64,000 bases of DNA from Caproiciproducens galactitolivorans (GTDB lineage Bacteria; Bacillota; Clostridia; Oscillospirales; Acutalibacteraceae), in contig NZ_SRMQ01000001.1 in assembly GCF_004768785.1 (NCBI RefSeq), positions 186,001 through 250,000 on the forward strand, read 5' to 3'. A program made the translations under genes and the position numbers. The notes under the pieces were generated by a model that was given only the letters and a program-made list of their open reading frames with translations, did not search any database and was not told where the DNA came from. This document shows positions 32,459 to 41,043 of the stretch, one piece after another (positions within the stretch are counted from its first letter, which is position 1; each line of letters begins with the position of its first letter).

Positions 32459-32548
32459 TGGCGGAGAAGAAGGGATTTGAACCCTTGCGCCGGTTACCCG
32501 ACCTACTCCCTTAGCAGGGGAGCCCCTTCACCACTTGGGTACTTCTCC
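32459..32548 (-). tRNA. tRNA-Ser (anticodon GCT)
   Basis: A 90-base class II tRNA with encoded CCA. The acceptor arms GGAGAAG and CTTCTCC pair, the anticodon stem CTCCC/GGGAG encloses the loop CTGCTAA (anticodon GCT), a long variable arm follows, and the T-loop GGTTCAAATCC is intact. It reads AGC/AGU serine codons. It lies 33 bases downstream of the other tRNA-Ser, so they are probably co-transcribed. Confidence 0.95.
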
Positions 32549-32581
32549 ACGTTGTGAATAAAAAGATTGTATTGAAAGAGA

Positions 32582-32670
32582 TGGCGGAGAGGAAGAGATT
32601 CGAACTCTTGGTCCCTTGCGGGATCACTAGTTTTCAAGACTAGCTCCTTAAACCACTCGGACACCTCTCC
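32582..32670 (-). tRNA. tRNA-Ser (anticodon TGA)
   Basis: An 89-base class II tRNA with encoded CCA. The acceptor stem GGAGAGG/CCTCTCC is perfect; the anticodon stem CTAGT/ACTAG holds the loop CTTGAAA (anticodon TGA); the variable arm (GATCCCGCAAGGGACC region) and T-arm (GAGTTCGAATCTC) are complete. It reads UCN-type serine codons. Confidence 0.95.
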
Positions 32671-32779
32671 ATCACAAGTGCGAGATTAATAATATCATAT
32701 TTCCTATGCATATGTCAATGGATTCTGCAAAAAATCTTTATTTATAGTAATAAATTACAGGCATTTTTACTTTATACTC

Positions 32780-32825
32780 AAAATAACTCCCGCAAATCCG
32801 GCTATTTTGCCGTTTCTGCAGGAGT
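32780..32825 (-). terminator. Terminator after the DUF421-DUF4363 pair
   Basis: On the minus strand ACTCCTGCA pairs with TGCGGGAGT (one wobble), with an inner CGGC/GCCG stem, followed by TATTTTGAG. It lies 12 bases beyond the stop of the DUF4363 gene. Confidence 0.7.
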
Positions 32826-32836
32826 CCTTTTGGAAA

Positions 32837-33217
32837 TTACAAAATGTTTGCCAAGCTTGGCAGTTGTGATTCATTCAAAAACATAATTTGGGTAATTGCC
32901 CGGTCGCATTCGGCCTCAAATTGGTCCGTAGCATTATAATAACAAAGCATGGGCAGGGTGGACAGCGTCTGGTCGATTGCTTCCAGTTGGCTGTGCGGCA
33001 TGAATGTACAAAGAAAGGAGTGCTTGTTATGCCAGTCTGATAATGCTTTCCGGCTTAGCTCTAAGGCGGTATCCGTGTCTCCCTTTGCTGCCGCTTCCTT
33101 TGCGCTGCTGACGGTCTGCGTCATTTGGCCGCTGACCTTTTTCGTAGTAATTGTGCCGATTGTGCAGATTGTAACAAGAAATACAAATATGATTACCGAA
33201 GCCCATATACGCTTCAT
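32837..33217 (-). CDS. DUF4363 family membrane-anchored protein
   Basis: A 126-residue protein with one N-terminal membrane helix (IWASVIIFVFLVTICTIGTI) and a helical extracytoplasmic part rich in Ala/Leu (AKEAAAKGDTDTALELSRKALSDW), as in DUF4363 proteins. It overlaps the DUF421 gene by 4 bases. The two families are often paired in Clostridia; the function is unknown. Confidence 0.75.
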   Translation of the reverse strand: MKRIWASVIIFVFLVTICTIGTITTKKVSGQMTQTVSSAKEAAAKGDTDTALELSRKALSDWHNKHSFLCTFMPHSQLEAIDQTLSTLPMLCYYNATDQFEAECDRAITQIMFLNESQLPSLANIL

Positions 33218-33891
33218 TGCTGATCATCCTTTTTAATGATATTGAAATCTCCCTTTCGGTTTGCCGTCATAATAAAAACATCTTCCGCTTTTATATTTTT
33301 GCCGCGCAACACGCCGTCAAGCCAATCACGGGTTTTATTGCAGAGCTGCAGGGAAAAATCCGATATAACGCCGTCGCTGATGACAACGGTTTCAATCCCA
33401 GTATCCGGAAGCGCAACGCCCAGCATACCGGCGGTCGGCTGCTCCTTATCCGGTTTCTTAATCACGCTCATTTTTCCGTTTGTTTCGATAATCGCATAAG
33501 CCACGTCTTCGATGCTGAATACATTTTTCTGGCGAAGCTGTTCCGAAAGATCCTCGGTGCTCATGCGAAGGCGGCGCATTTCCTTCTGGTTCACCTTTCC
33601 GTCGTTTATCACAATGAGCGGGCGACCGCAGATGAGCCTTCTGAACTTCGTGCTTTTTAACATCAAAGCAGATATTACGATTTCACACATGACCAATACC
33701 GCAATTGGGATAAATCCGCTTGCGAGCGGCTGTCCCGTGTCTTGCATAGGGATGGCCGCAATATCGGAAATTAAAAGTGTGACAACCAGCTCACTTGTCT
33801 GCAGCTCGCTGATCTGTCGTTTTCCCATCAGCCTTACTGCTGCAATAATCACTATGTAGAGCAGCAAGGTCCGTATAAATGAAATCGTCAT
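33214..33891 (-). CDS. DUF421 (YetF-family) membrane protein
   Basis: A 225-residue protein with three N-terminal membrane helices including AAVRLMGKRQISELQTSELVVTLLISDIAAIPMQD, the hallmark of the YetF/DUF421 family, followed by a cytoplasmic alpha/beta domain (RPLIVINDGKVN onward). In Bacillus, YetF-type proteins affect spore properties. ATG 33891 is chosen because AGGTGAT is just upstream; GTG 33900 overlaps that site. It is coupled to the DUF4363 gene by a 4-base overlap. Confidence 0.88.
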   Translation of the reverse strand: MTISFIRTLLLYIVIIAAVRLMGKRQISELQTSELVVTLLISDIAAIPMQDTGQPLASGFIPIAVLVMCEIVISALMLKSTKFRRLICGRPLIVINDGKVNQKEMRRLRMSTEDLSEQLRQKNVFSIEDVAYAIIETNGKMSVIKKPDKEQPTAGMLGVALPDTGIETVVISDGVISDFSLQLCNKTRDWLDGVLRGKNIKAEDVFIMTANRKGDFNIIKKDDQQ

Positions 33892-33956
33892 TCTTATCAC
33901 CTAAGGATAGTATCAACCGCTGTTATCCGCTTATTCATTTTGCTTTCGTAATTTTT

Positions 33957-33990
33957 GGAAAAACGAAAGCCCCAGCTGTAAAGCCGGAGC
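33957..33990 (-). terminator. Terminator of the minus-strand glycosyltransferase gene
   Basis: On the minus strand GCTCCGGCT pairs with AGCTGGGGC (two wobbles) around TTAC, followed by TTTCGTTTTT. It lies about 14 bases after the stop codon at 34004. Confidence 0.7.
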
Positions 33991-34003
33991 CAAAACTTTC
34001 TAA

Positions 34004-35260
34004 TTATGAAATAGGTTTGATTAACTTTGCAAACTTTGCAAAATTGGTTTCTGCACAAAAGTTTTGCAAATACAATTCACGGCAGTTCTTTCTTAATTTC
34101 GCCATGTTTTCCGCTGGAAGGGAAACGGCGGACCGAATGGTTTCTGCCAGCTCGTCCGGCGTGATATCTGCCGGGACTAAGAATCCCGTTTCACCATCTT
34201 TTACAATTTCGCCTGTACCGCCCACGTCTGTCGCAACCGCCGGTATTCCAAAGGAGCAGGCCTCCATAATACTAACCGGAATCCCTTCCGTACTGCTTGT
34301 GTTTACAAATAAATTCACAGGGGTGTTTTTGTAAAACTCCATCAGTTCGCTGTTTCGCACCGCGCCGGCGAATTTCCATTCCATAAACTGCAAATTTTCA
34401 GCCGCGTACCGTTTGAGATCTTCCAGCGCGTCCCCGCCCCCGAAGTGGGTCCATTTCAGTTTCAGGCCGCTGCCGCTAAGTTTACTGAGCGCCTGGGCGA
34501 GCAAATCCACCCGTTTTAAAGGAACAATATGGCAGCAGCTTACGATATGGAACGGATCGTGTCCGCTTGCGCCTTTTGTCCCGAAATCGCGTGTCCCAAG
34601 ATACGCGGTTTGGATTTTGTTCTCATAATCAGGATACCGCTCCTTTAAATATTCGCTGCCGTTGTTCGAACACGGGTAGACCATGTCGACATTTTTTAAA
34701 ATATAATACCGGAGCGGCAGATAATTCATGGAATTCCGGTAGGCGTACAAATCGTAGCCGTGTGCGCGGCAGACAACGCGGCCGTTGATGGCACCGTAGT
34801 ATTTTTTCAGCTTTGCGGCAACCATAGCGGTATCGTAAAACCAATAGCTGTAAAAAGTAATGCCGTCAAATTTCTCCATGGCGTATTTTGCAAGAATTTT
34901 TACGGACTCGTCATAAATAATTTCCGATTTTGCAATAAAATAGCTTAAATACAACCTTTTTTTTAAGGAGCCTTTTACAGCCCTGCGCTCATCTTTTCCG
35001 GAATAGCCCTTATAATCCTTAAAGGGAAATTGCCTGGCCATGGCGCCGGCAAGGCCTCGCTTTACTTTCGAAGCGGGGATAAAGTGAACACTTACGTTTT
35101 CCGGAACGCTTCGCGTTTGTTCCGGTTGGTCGGTAGTGCTCGTGGCGATCAGAATGACCTTTTGAAATTCCTTTGCCAGGATGGCGATTTCGTCTTCTAT
35201 AAATTCTTCCCCTTTATCGAAAGGAAAGGTTTTTGTTAATAGCAATAGGCAGTCCTTCAT
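34004..35260 (-). CDS. Glycosyltransferase family 4 protein
   Basis: A GT-B fold sugar transferase of 418 residues. The acceptor-side N-terminal domain contains FYSYWFYDTAMVAAKLKK and CRAHGYDLY; the C-terminal nucleotide-sugar domain carries VNTSSTEGIPVSIMEACSFGIPAVATDVGGTGEIV, the E-x7-E motif of GT4 enzymes. No signal peptide, so it acts on the cytoplasmic face of the membrane, probably for an exopolysaccharide or cell-surface glycan. It is divergent from two other glycosyltransferase genes, suggesting one small surface-glycan locus. Confidence 0.88.
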   Translation of the reverse strand: MKDCLLLLTKTFPFDKGEEFIEDEIAILAKEFQKVILIATSTTDQPEQTRSVPENVSVHFIPASKVKRGLAGAMARQFPFKDYKGYSGKDERRAVKGSLKKRLYLSYFIAKSEIIYDESVKILAKYAMEKFDGITFYSYWFYDTAMVAAKLKKYYGAINGRVVCRAHGYDLYAYRNSMNYLPLRYYILKNVDMVYPCSNNGSEYLKERYPDYENKIQTAYLGTRDFGTKGASGHDPFHIVSCCHIVPLKRVDLLAQALSKLSGSGLKLKWTHFGGGDALEDLKRYAAENLQFMEWKFAGAVRNSELMEFYKNTPVNLFVNTSSTEGIPVSIMEACSFGIPAVATDVGGTGEIVKDGETGFLVPADITPDELAETIRSAVSLPAENMAKLRKNCRELYLQNFCAETNFAKFAKLIKPIS

Positions 35261-35345
35261 TTTAAAAACAGCCTCCTGATAAGCATTAATACTCTAAGAA
35301 TAGCATAACGAATACCGCAATTCAACACGGTATTACAAAATATTC

Positions 35346-35374
35346 TTGTATTGGGTGTGGGGAAATGGTATTAT
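35346..35374 (+). promoter_or_regulatory. Sigma-A type promoter of the GT2-GT4 pair
   Basis: TTGTAT (35346-35351) and TATTAT (35369-35374) with a 17-base spacer, in the 238-base gap between divergent glycosyltransferase genes. The implied leader is about 118 bases long, with no obvious structure. Confidence 0.55.
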
Positions 35375-35498
35375 TTTAATATACAAACTTTAACAGCATA
35401 CCCGTTTTTTGCGTGTTTTGCTTGTAAAAACAGAAAAGTTTCATCGTATTCGATTTTGCTTTGGAGATACAGTATTTAAGTGTGAAGGAGGATCGGTT

Positions 35499-36563
35499 TT
35501 GCCGAAGGTAAGTGTTATTGTACCTGTCTATAATGTTGAGAAGTATTTGGCGCAGTGTGTGAACAGTATTCTGGCACAGACGCTGACAGATATCGAAATC
35601 TTTTTAGTAAATGATGCATCAACCGATAATTCCCTTTCTATAGCCCGCGAGTTTGAGAAGGATCCGCGGGTAAAGGTTCTTGATAAACCCCACGGCGGGC
35701 TGGGGGACACGCGCAATTACGGTGCGGCCCGTGCTTCCGGCGATTATCTGGTTTTTATTGATTCGGACGACTGGGTTGACCCGGAGATGTTGCAAACCCT
35801 ATATGATTCCGCCGAGCAATGCCGTGCCGATATGGTTGTCTTTAACTTTGTGCGGGAAAATCTTATGGATGGCGAACAGCGTGTTTGCAAGCTGCCCGTC
35901 AGTTTTCCCGCGTTCGATAAAGAAACCCGGGAAACATTGCTTACCCAGCTGATCGGTCCGGACCCCGGCGACAGCCAATGGCGGCAGGTGGAGATGCTTG
36001 GGTGTGCATGGCGCAGGATGTTCCGGCGTGAATGGTTTGTGCGAAATCATCTGGTGTATTTTAACGAGCAGGAGATTATGCTGGAAGACCTGCCGGTTTC
36101 CATCATGGCGCATTGTTTAACGGATCGTGTGCTTGTTCTGGGCGGCGCTTATTACCATTACCGCTATAACCCGCAGTCCCTGAGCACGAAATACCGTCCG
36201 CGCAAAATGGAGATGTTGACGGCCTGCTTTCAGATCGTGCGCGATTTTCTGGAAAAACAGAATTTATATGAGAAGTACAGCGAAAGGCATCTGGCGTGGC
36301 TGCTGCGCAGCGCGGCGCATTCTTCACTAGTGAACTGCTTTAGCCCGATGAATCCCGCGCGTTTTCAGAAACGGTACCGGGAGGTGCGGGGTATCCTGAA
36401 AAACCCGCTGCTCCGGCAGGCGGCGAAGTCCGATTATCTGAAAAACGGCAGCCGTGCGGATCGGATTATCCTGCGCGTTATCCGGTCGAAAAACACACTA
36501 CTTGTTTATCTCTTTTATCGGTTTTATTCCAATATGCTTTTTAAAGATACGGGGAAGAAATAA
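35499..36563 (+). CDS. Glycosyltransferase family 2 protein
   Basis: A GT-A fold transferase of 354 residues. It begins PKVSVIVPVYNVEKYLAQCVNSILAQT, followed by NDASTDNS, GGLGDTRNYGA and the DxD-type FIDSDDWVDPEM, all classical GT2 motifs; the C-terminal half is helical. I chose TTG 35499 because AAGGAGG lies 7 bases upstream and the protein then starts directly at the conserved fold; an in-frame ATG at 35409 would add 30 atypical residues. Its stop overlaps the next ATG by one base. Confidence 0.88.
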   Translation: MPKVSVIVPVYNVEKYLAQCVNSILAQTLTDIEIFLVNDASTDNSLSIAREFEKDPRVKVLDKPHGGLGDTRNYGAARASGDYLVFIDSDDWVDPEMLQTLYDSAEQCRADMVVFNFVRENLMDGEQRVCKLPVSFPAFDKETRETLLTQLIGPDPGDSQWRQVEMLGCAWRRMFRREWFVRNHLVYFNEQEIMLEDLPVSIMAHCLTDRVLVLGGAYYHYRYNPQSLSTKYRPRKMEMLTACFQIVRDFLEKQNLYEKYSERHLAWLLRSAAHSSLVNCFSPMNPARFQKRYREVRGILKNPLLRQAAKSDYLKNGSRADRIILRVIRSKNTLLVYLFYRFYSNMLFKDTGKK

Positions 36564-37759
36564 TGACGAAGAAACGCGTTCTATTTATCAATTACAGTTT
36601 GCACAGCGGCGGTATTGAAAAAAGTCTGGTTACTGTGCTGTCGCTTTTCGATTATGAAAATTATGACGTGGATTTGCAGCTTTTTGCAAATGAAGGGCTG
36701 TTTCTCAGCCGCGTTCCGGCAAAGGTAAACCTTTTGCCTCCGCTTTTTCCGGCGGAATATAAGCTGAACATCCGGCAGGCCTTTTTTAAACTGATCTTAA
36801 AAGGGCATCCGCTGATTGCTTTCTGCCGTTTGATGGTCACCTTTGCGGGACTGAGGGGTACAATGGGAGAACGTTTGACCCGCATGTGGAATGTGGAACG
36901 ACGGTTTATCCGCCCGGCAAAAAAAGAATATGATGCGGTAATTGCCTTTATGGAAGGCCAGCCGATCTATTATGCGGTTACAAAGGTAAAAAGCAAAACC
37001 AAAATCGGTTTTATCCACGGCGATTACGTTGCCATGGGTTTAAACAAAGAGTTTGACTATCCCTTCATCAAACAGCTCAATGCCTTGTGTACGGTTTCGG
37101 AATCCTGCAAGTCGGCGCTGGACAGTACCTTCCCGGGGTTTTCCGGAAAGTTCCATGTGATTTATAATATCATTTCCGCAACCTTCATGCGGAATATGGC
37201 GGAGGAGCCGGCCGATTTTGAGGATGGTTTTACAGGGTTGCGCGTGCTTTCGATCGCGCGCCTTTCCCATCAGAAAGGGCTGGACATCGCGCTGCCCGCC
37301 GTTGCAGCGCTTAAGAAAAAGGGATTGCGCTTCAAGTGGTATATTATCGGGGTCGGCCCGGAGGAAGCAAACCTGCGCAATCAGATTCATGAGTTGGGGA
37401 TCGAAGAGTATGTCCGTTTTCTGGGAGAACGGTCGAACCCGTATCCGTATCTGAAGGCATGCGATATTTACATGCAGCCATCCCGTTTCGAGGGCAAATC
37501 CATTGCCGTAGACGAAGCCATGGTCATGGCGCGCCCGATTTTACTGACGAACTTTTCAACCGCGGCGGATCAGATTGACTCCGGCAAAAACGGTTTAATC
37601 GTTCCTATGACGAGCGAGGGAATCGCCGAGGGGCTGGAGGATTTGTTGCTCAACGAGGAACGCCGCGCCCAGTTTACTGCGGCTTTGGAGAAATGCGATT
37701 ATACGAACGAATACGAGATCAATAAGCTGTATGCCTTAATCGGAGGGGCTTCTCTGTAA
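36563..37759 (+). CDS. Glycosyltransferase family 4 protein
   Basis: A GT-B transferase of 398 residues with the glycine-rich N-terminal loop NYSLHSGGIEKSLVTVLSLFD, the middle segment FIHGDYVAMGL, and the donor-site motif MQPSRFEGKSIAVDEAMVMARPILLTNFSTAADQI. It is translationally coupled to the GT2 gene. Its acceptor is unknown; a secreted glycan built with the neighbouring enzymes is likely. Confidence 0.9.
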   Translation: MTKKRVLFINYSLHSGGIEKSLVTVLSLFDYENYDVDLQLFANEGLFLSRVPAKVNLLPPLFPAEYKLNIRQAFFKLILKGHPLIAFCRLMVTFAGLRGTMGERLTRMWNVERRFIRPAKKEYDAVIAFMEGQPIYYAVTKVKSKTKIGFIHGDYVAMGLNKEFDYPFIKQLNALCTVSESCKSALDSTFPGFSGKFHVIYNIISATFMRNMAEEPADFEDGFTGLRVLSIARLSHQKGLDIALPAVAALKKKGLRFKWYIIGVGPEEANLRNQIHELGIEEYVRFLGERSNPYPYLKACDIYMQPSRFEGKSIAVDEAMVMARPILLTNFSTAADQIDSGKNGLIVPMTSEGIAEGLEDLLLNEERRAQFTAALEKCDYTNEYEINKLYALIGGASL

Positions 37760-37875
37760 GAATCTTCCGTCCACTTTTGCAAGGGCATGTATGGATCGGA
37801 TTGTCCGAAACATCCCACAGGGATGAAAAGAAAAGTATTCGTTCTATTCAGAATAAGCTCAGGGTAAGCATAGAA

Positions 37876-37902
37876 AAAGCTCCTGCCCGAAGCAGGAGCT
37901 TT
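37876..37902. terminator. Bidirectional terminator between GT4 and radical SAM genes
   Basis: AAAGCTCCTGC (37876-37886) and GCAGGAGCTTT (37892-37902) form an 11-bp stem with a 5-base loop, with A and T tracts on both sides, between convergent genes. Confidence 0.85.
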
Positions 37903-37914
37903 CTGCATGTCGTT

Positions 37915-39279
37915 TTAGCTGATTTTATCTTGAATAATCGGGTGGGAGGCTTCCCAAAGCTTCTCTGCAACCGGAGCCCAATGTTCTGCCGCGTCTTTGC
38001 ATTTGGCGCTCAGTTCTTCCACATCCTCCGGGTTTGTCATATCGGTTGACACCGCGCCTGATTTTTTCACCATGTCGGTCAGACGGCCCGGGTTGTCGAG
38101 CAGGGGGCACGGGCGCAGATGGTTTTCGTTAAATGGCTGGTTCCTGCGGTACTGCATAAACAGCGGGGACTGATATGCTTCCAGAAGTGTCTTTTCTTTT
38201 ATGTTGGAGTCCGCGTAATGGATGAACGCACACGGCTCGATATCCCCGTTCGCATTGATATGCAGGTAGCAGCGCCCCCCGGCGATGCAGCCTTTCACAT
38301 ATTCGCCGTCATTCCAGAAGTCCATGGTGAACAGCGGCTTGGTTTGCCTGAATTTCCGTATCTGATGGTACATAAATTCACGCTGCTGTGCGGTTGCCAT
38401 TAGCTCCGGCACAGCGTCCTTGCCGACCGGGATATACGTAAAGAACCATGCGAATTTCGCGCCTTTCGCAATCATGTCGTCAAAATATTCTTCGTTTCCG
38501 ATTACATCCACATTCTTGCTTGTATAACAGCAGGAAATGCCGAACGGCAGTTTCTTGTTCCTTAAAATTTCCATTGCCTTAATAACTGCCTGATAGGTGC
38601 CCTTGCCGCGGCGGTAATCGGTCGCTTCCTCGAACCCCTCCACGCTGATGGCGGGGATGAAGTTTTTCACCCGGAGCATTTCGTCTGCAAAGGCTTCGTC
38701 AATCAATGTAGCGTTGGTGAACGCAAGGAAGGCGCAGTCGTCGTGCTTCTCGCAAAGCTTGATAATGTCGTTCTTGCGGACAAGCGGTTCGCCGCCGGAA
38801 TAGATGTACATATACGTACCGAGCTTTTTCCCTTGCTCAATAATGCTGTTGAGCATTTCCAGGCTCATGTTGAGCTTGTTGCCGTATTCCGCCGCCCAAC
38901 AGCCAGTACAGTGTAGGTTGCATGCCGAGGTCGGGTCCATCAGGATAGCCCACGGGATGTTGCAGTCGTATTTTTCTTCATTTTTATTTTTGCGCTGGCA
39001 CCCCAGAATAGCGGAATTTATCAGAAAGTTTTCAAACAATTTTTTCCGGACGCCGGTATCGATATCCGTATAAAGGCTCATAATCAGTTTGTACCAGTTG
39101 TTGTCGGGATCCTTCAGGGCTTCGTCCAAAAGTTCATACGCGTTGTGGTAATAATCCTCCTTGTCAAATTTCCTTACCCAGTTCAACACCTTCGGGACGT
39201 TTTCTTCCGGATTATTGTCTAAATAGCTCAACACTTTTTTCAGGCCGTAGGACTCCAGCATTTCATTGACTGTTCCCAT
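37915..39279 (-). CDS. Radical SAM protein with SPASM-like C-terminal cluster motif
   Basis: A 454-residue iron-sulfur enzyme. An N-terminal helical region (~1-105) precedes the radical SAM core with CNLHCTGC (C120, C124, C127) and the SAM-binding YSGGEPL. The C-terminal part has GCIAGGRCYLHINANGDIEPCAFIHYAD and a further RPCPLLDNPG, resembling SPASM/twitch auxiliary cluster sites. Proteins of this build occur widely in Clostridia, but I cannot assign a reaction. It stands alone, convergent with the GT4 gene and divergent from murE. Confidence 0.85.
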   Translation of the reverse strand: MGTVNEMLESYGLKKVLSYLDNNPEENVPKVLNWVRKFDKEDYYHNAYELLDEALKDPDNNWYKLIMSLYTDIDTGVRKKLFENFLINSAILGCQRKNKNEEKYDCNIPWAILMDPTSACNLHCTGCWAAEYGNKLNMSLEMLNSIIEQGKKLGTYMYIYSGGEPLVRKNDIIKLCEKHDDCAFLAFTNATLIDEAFADEMLRVKNFIPAISVEGFEEATDYRRGKGTYQAVIKAMEILRNKKLPFGISCCYTSKNVDVIGNEEYFDDMIAKGAKFAWFFTYIPVGKDAVPELMATAQQREFMYHQIRKFRQTKPLFTMDFWNDGEYVKGCIAGGRCYLHINANGDIEPCAFIHYADSNIKEKTLLEAYQSPLFMQYRRNQPFNENHLRPCPLLDNPGRLTDMVKKSGAVSTDMTNPEDVEELSAKCKDAAEHWAPVAEKLWEASHPIIQDKIS

Positions 39280-39422
39280 CGTACATTCTCCCTTTCATAT
39301 TTTCGCTATTTTTTTATATGCTAGCATTTTTAATGAAATAAGTATCTATACAAAAATAATGCTCAGTCAAAATATCATACACTTTTTGGAAACTGTCAGA
39401 TTGCCGGGAGCTTTGGAATCAT

Positions 39423-39451
39423 TTGACTTTGACTTTGCTTTATTGTATCAT
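39423..39451 (+). promoter_or_regulatory. Candidate promoter of murE-murF
   Basis: TTGACT (39423-39428) and TATCAT (39446-39451), 17 bases apart, in the 300-base gap between the divergent radical SAM and murE genes. The resulting leader would be ~120 bases. Nothing else recognisable lies in this gap. Confidence 0.45.
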
Positions 39452-39579
39452 CAAAAAAGCGTAACGGCGGTTTTTCAATCGGATTGTTTTTATCGGTTTT
39501 TCAGGTATCATGGAGGATGAATCATAATCGTTGCCCTCCCTTTGTAGAATTGCTGTAAAAATAGTTTTGGAGGCTCATC

Positions 39580-41034
39580 ATGAAATTAATCAGTTTGCTT
39601 GAGGGACTAAAATATTCCTGCCCCGGCAATATGGATGTTGAGATAACGGATATTATCTTCGACTCGCGTAAAGTGGTAAAAGGCTGTGCGTTTGTCTGCC
39701 TGTGCGGTTCTTCCGTCGACAGCCATGCTTTTGCACAGCAGGCGGCCGATGCCGGCGCCGCCGCAATTATTGCACAGCATGAGGTGGAGGTGAAGGGCGT
39801 TCCGGTCGTTTACGTGAAAAACACCCGCTATGCGATGGCGGTTATGTCCGCGGCGTATTTCGGCCATCCGGCCGACCAAATCCGGGTAGTGGGCATCACG
39901 GGGACAAAAGGAAAGACAACGACTTCGTATATGATTCGTTCCATCCTGGAATGCGCGGGTATCAAAACCGGTTTGATTGGCACAATCGGAACCGTCATCG
40001 GCGATGAAGTCATTCAGACGAACAATACAACGCCGGAGTCCTACGACGTACAGCGCTATTTGCGCAGGATGGCCGACAGCGGCTGCAAGGCTGCCGTAAT
40101 TGAAGCCTCGTCCATCGGGCTGAAGGATCACCGGGTTTCCGGATTTACGTTTGATATCGGTTTGTTCACCAATTTTTCTCCAGACCACATCGGCGGAAAC
40201 GAGCATAAGACGCTGGAAGAGTATATGCAGTGCAAAAATATGCTGTTCAAACAGTGCAGAACCGGCGTAATCAATATTGACGATGAAAATTACAAAGGAA
40301 TTATCGAAGGACACACCTGCGAAATCGAGACGTATGGCTTCCGGGAGGAGGCCGGTCTGCGCGCGTCCGGGGAAAGGCTGATTTCACGCCCCGGCTATCT
40401 TGGGGTGCATTTTGATCTGTGCGGGCAGTTGAATTTTGGCGTGGACGTCGATATCCCCGGCCATTTCAGCGTATACAACGCGCTTGCCGCGGTCGCCGTC
40501 TGTCGGCATTTCGATGTTACGCAGCAGAATATCATCGACGGCCTGAATACCGTTAAGGTAAAGGGTAGGGTGGAGCCGGTACCGGTTCCTGGAAACTATA
40601 CCTTATTAATTGATTACGCGCACAACGCGCTTAGCATGGCGAACATTCTGGAAACGCTGCGCGAATATAAGCCGAACCGTCTGATCTGCATGTTCGGGGC
40701 TGGCGGCAACCGCGCGCGTTCGCGCCGATATGAAATGGGGGAGACCAGCGGGAACATGGCGGACCTTTCCGTAATTACCGCGGATAACTCCCGTTATGAG
40801 GACGTAATGGATATTATTGAAGATATTAAAGTCGGCTTATCCAAAACAAAGGGCGAATATGTTGTGATTCCCGACCGGAAGGAAGCAATTAAATACTGCA
40901 TGGAGATCGCGGAGGACGGCGATATAATCGTACTTGCCGGAAAGGGTCATGAGGACTATCAGGAAATTCGTGGTGTAAAATATCATCTGGATGAACGCGA
41001 GGTCATTGCGGATATTATTAATAAAACGATATAA
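39580..41034 (+). CDS. murE: UDP-N-acetylmuramoyl-tripeptide synthetase MurE
   Basis: Cytoplasmic ligase adding the third amino acid of the peptidoglycan stem, most likely meso-diaminopimelate. The 484 residues show the three Mur domains: N-terminal (to ~90), the ATP site GTKGKTTTSYM, the NNTTPESYDVQ motif, and the C-terminal GAGGNRARSRRYEMGE. The specificity loop reads DNSR (D402-R405) where DAP-adding enzymes normally have DNPR; the Arg that contacts DAP is kept. murF follows 9 bases later. Confidence 0.92.
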   Translation: MKLISLLEGLKYSCPGNMDVEITDIIFDSRKVVKGCAFVCLCGSSVDSHAFAQQAADAGAAAIIAQHEVEVKGVPVVYVKNTRYAMAVMSAAYFGHPADQIRVVGITGTKGKTTTSYMIRSILECAGIKTGLIGTIGTVIGDEVIQTNNTTPESYDVQRYLRRMADSGCKAAVIEASSIGLKDHRVSGFTFDIGLFTNFSPDHIGGNEHKTLEEYMQCKNMLFKQCRTGVINIDDENYKGIIEGHTCEIETYGFREEAGLRASGERLISRPGYLGVHFDLCGQLNFGVDVDIPGHFSVYNALAAVAVCRHFDVTQQNIIDGLNTVKVKGRVEPVPVPGNYTLLIDYAHNALSMANILETLREYKPNRLICMFGAGGNRARSRRYEMGETSGNMADLSVITADNSRYEDVMDIIEDIKVGLSKTKGEYVVIPDRKEAIKYCMEIAEDGDIIVLAGKGHEDYQEIRGVKYHLDEREVIADIINKTI

Positions 41035-41043
41035 GGTGATACA

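Noticed and set aside
32459-32670. Tandem tRNA-Ser genes as a mobile-element attachment site
   Set aside because: No integrase, no direct repeat of a tRNA 3' end and no foreign-looking genes are nearby.
34018-34045. Tandem ACTTTGCAA repeat
   Set aside because: It lies in the coding sequence of the GT4 C-terminus (FAKFAK) and is a codon-level repeat, not a regulatory or mobile element.
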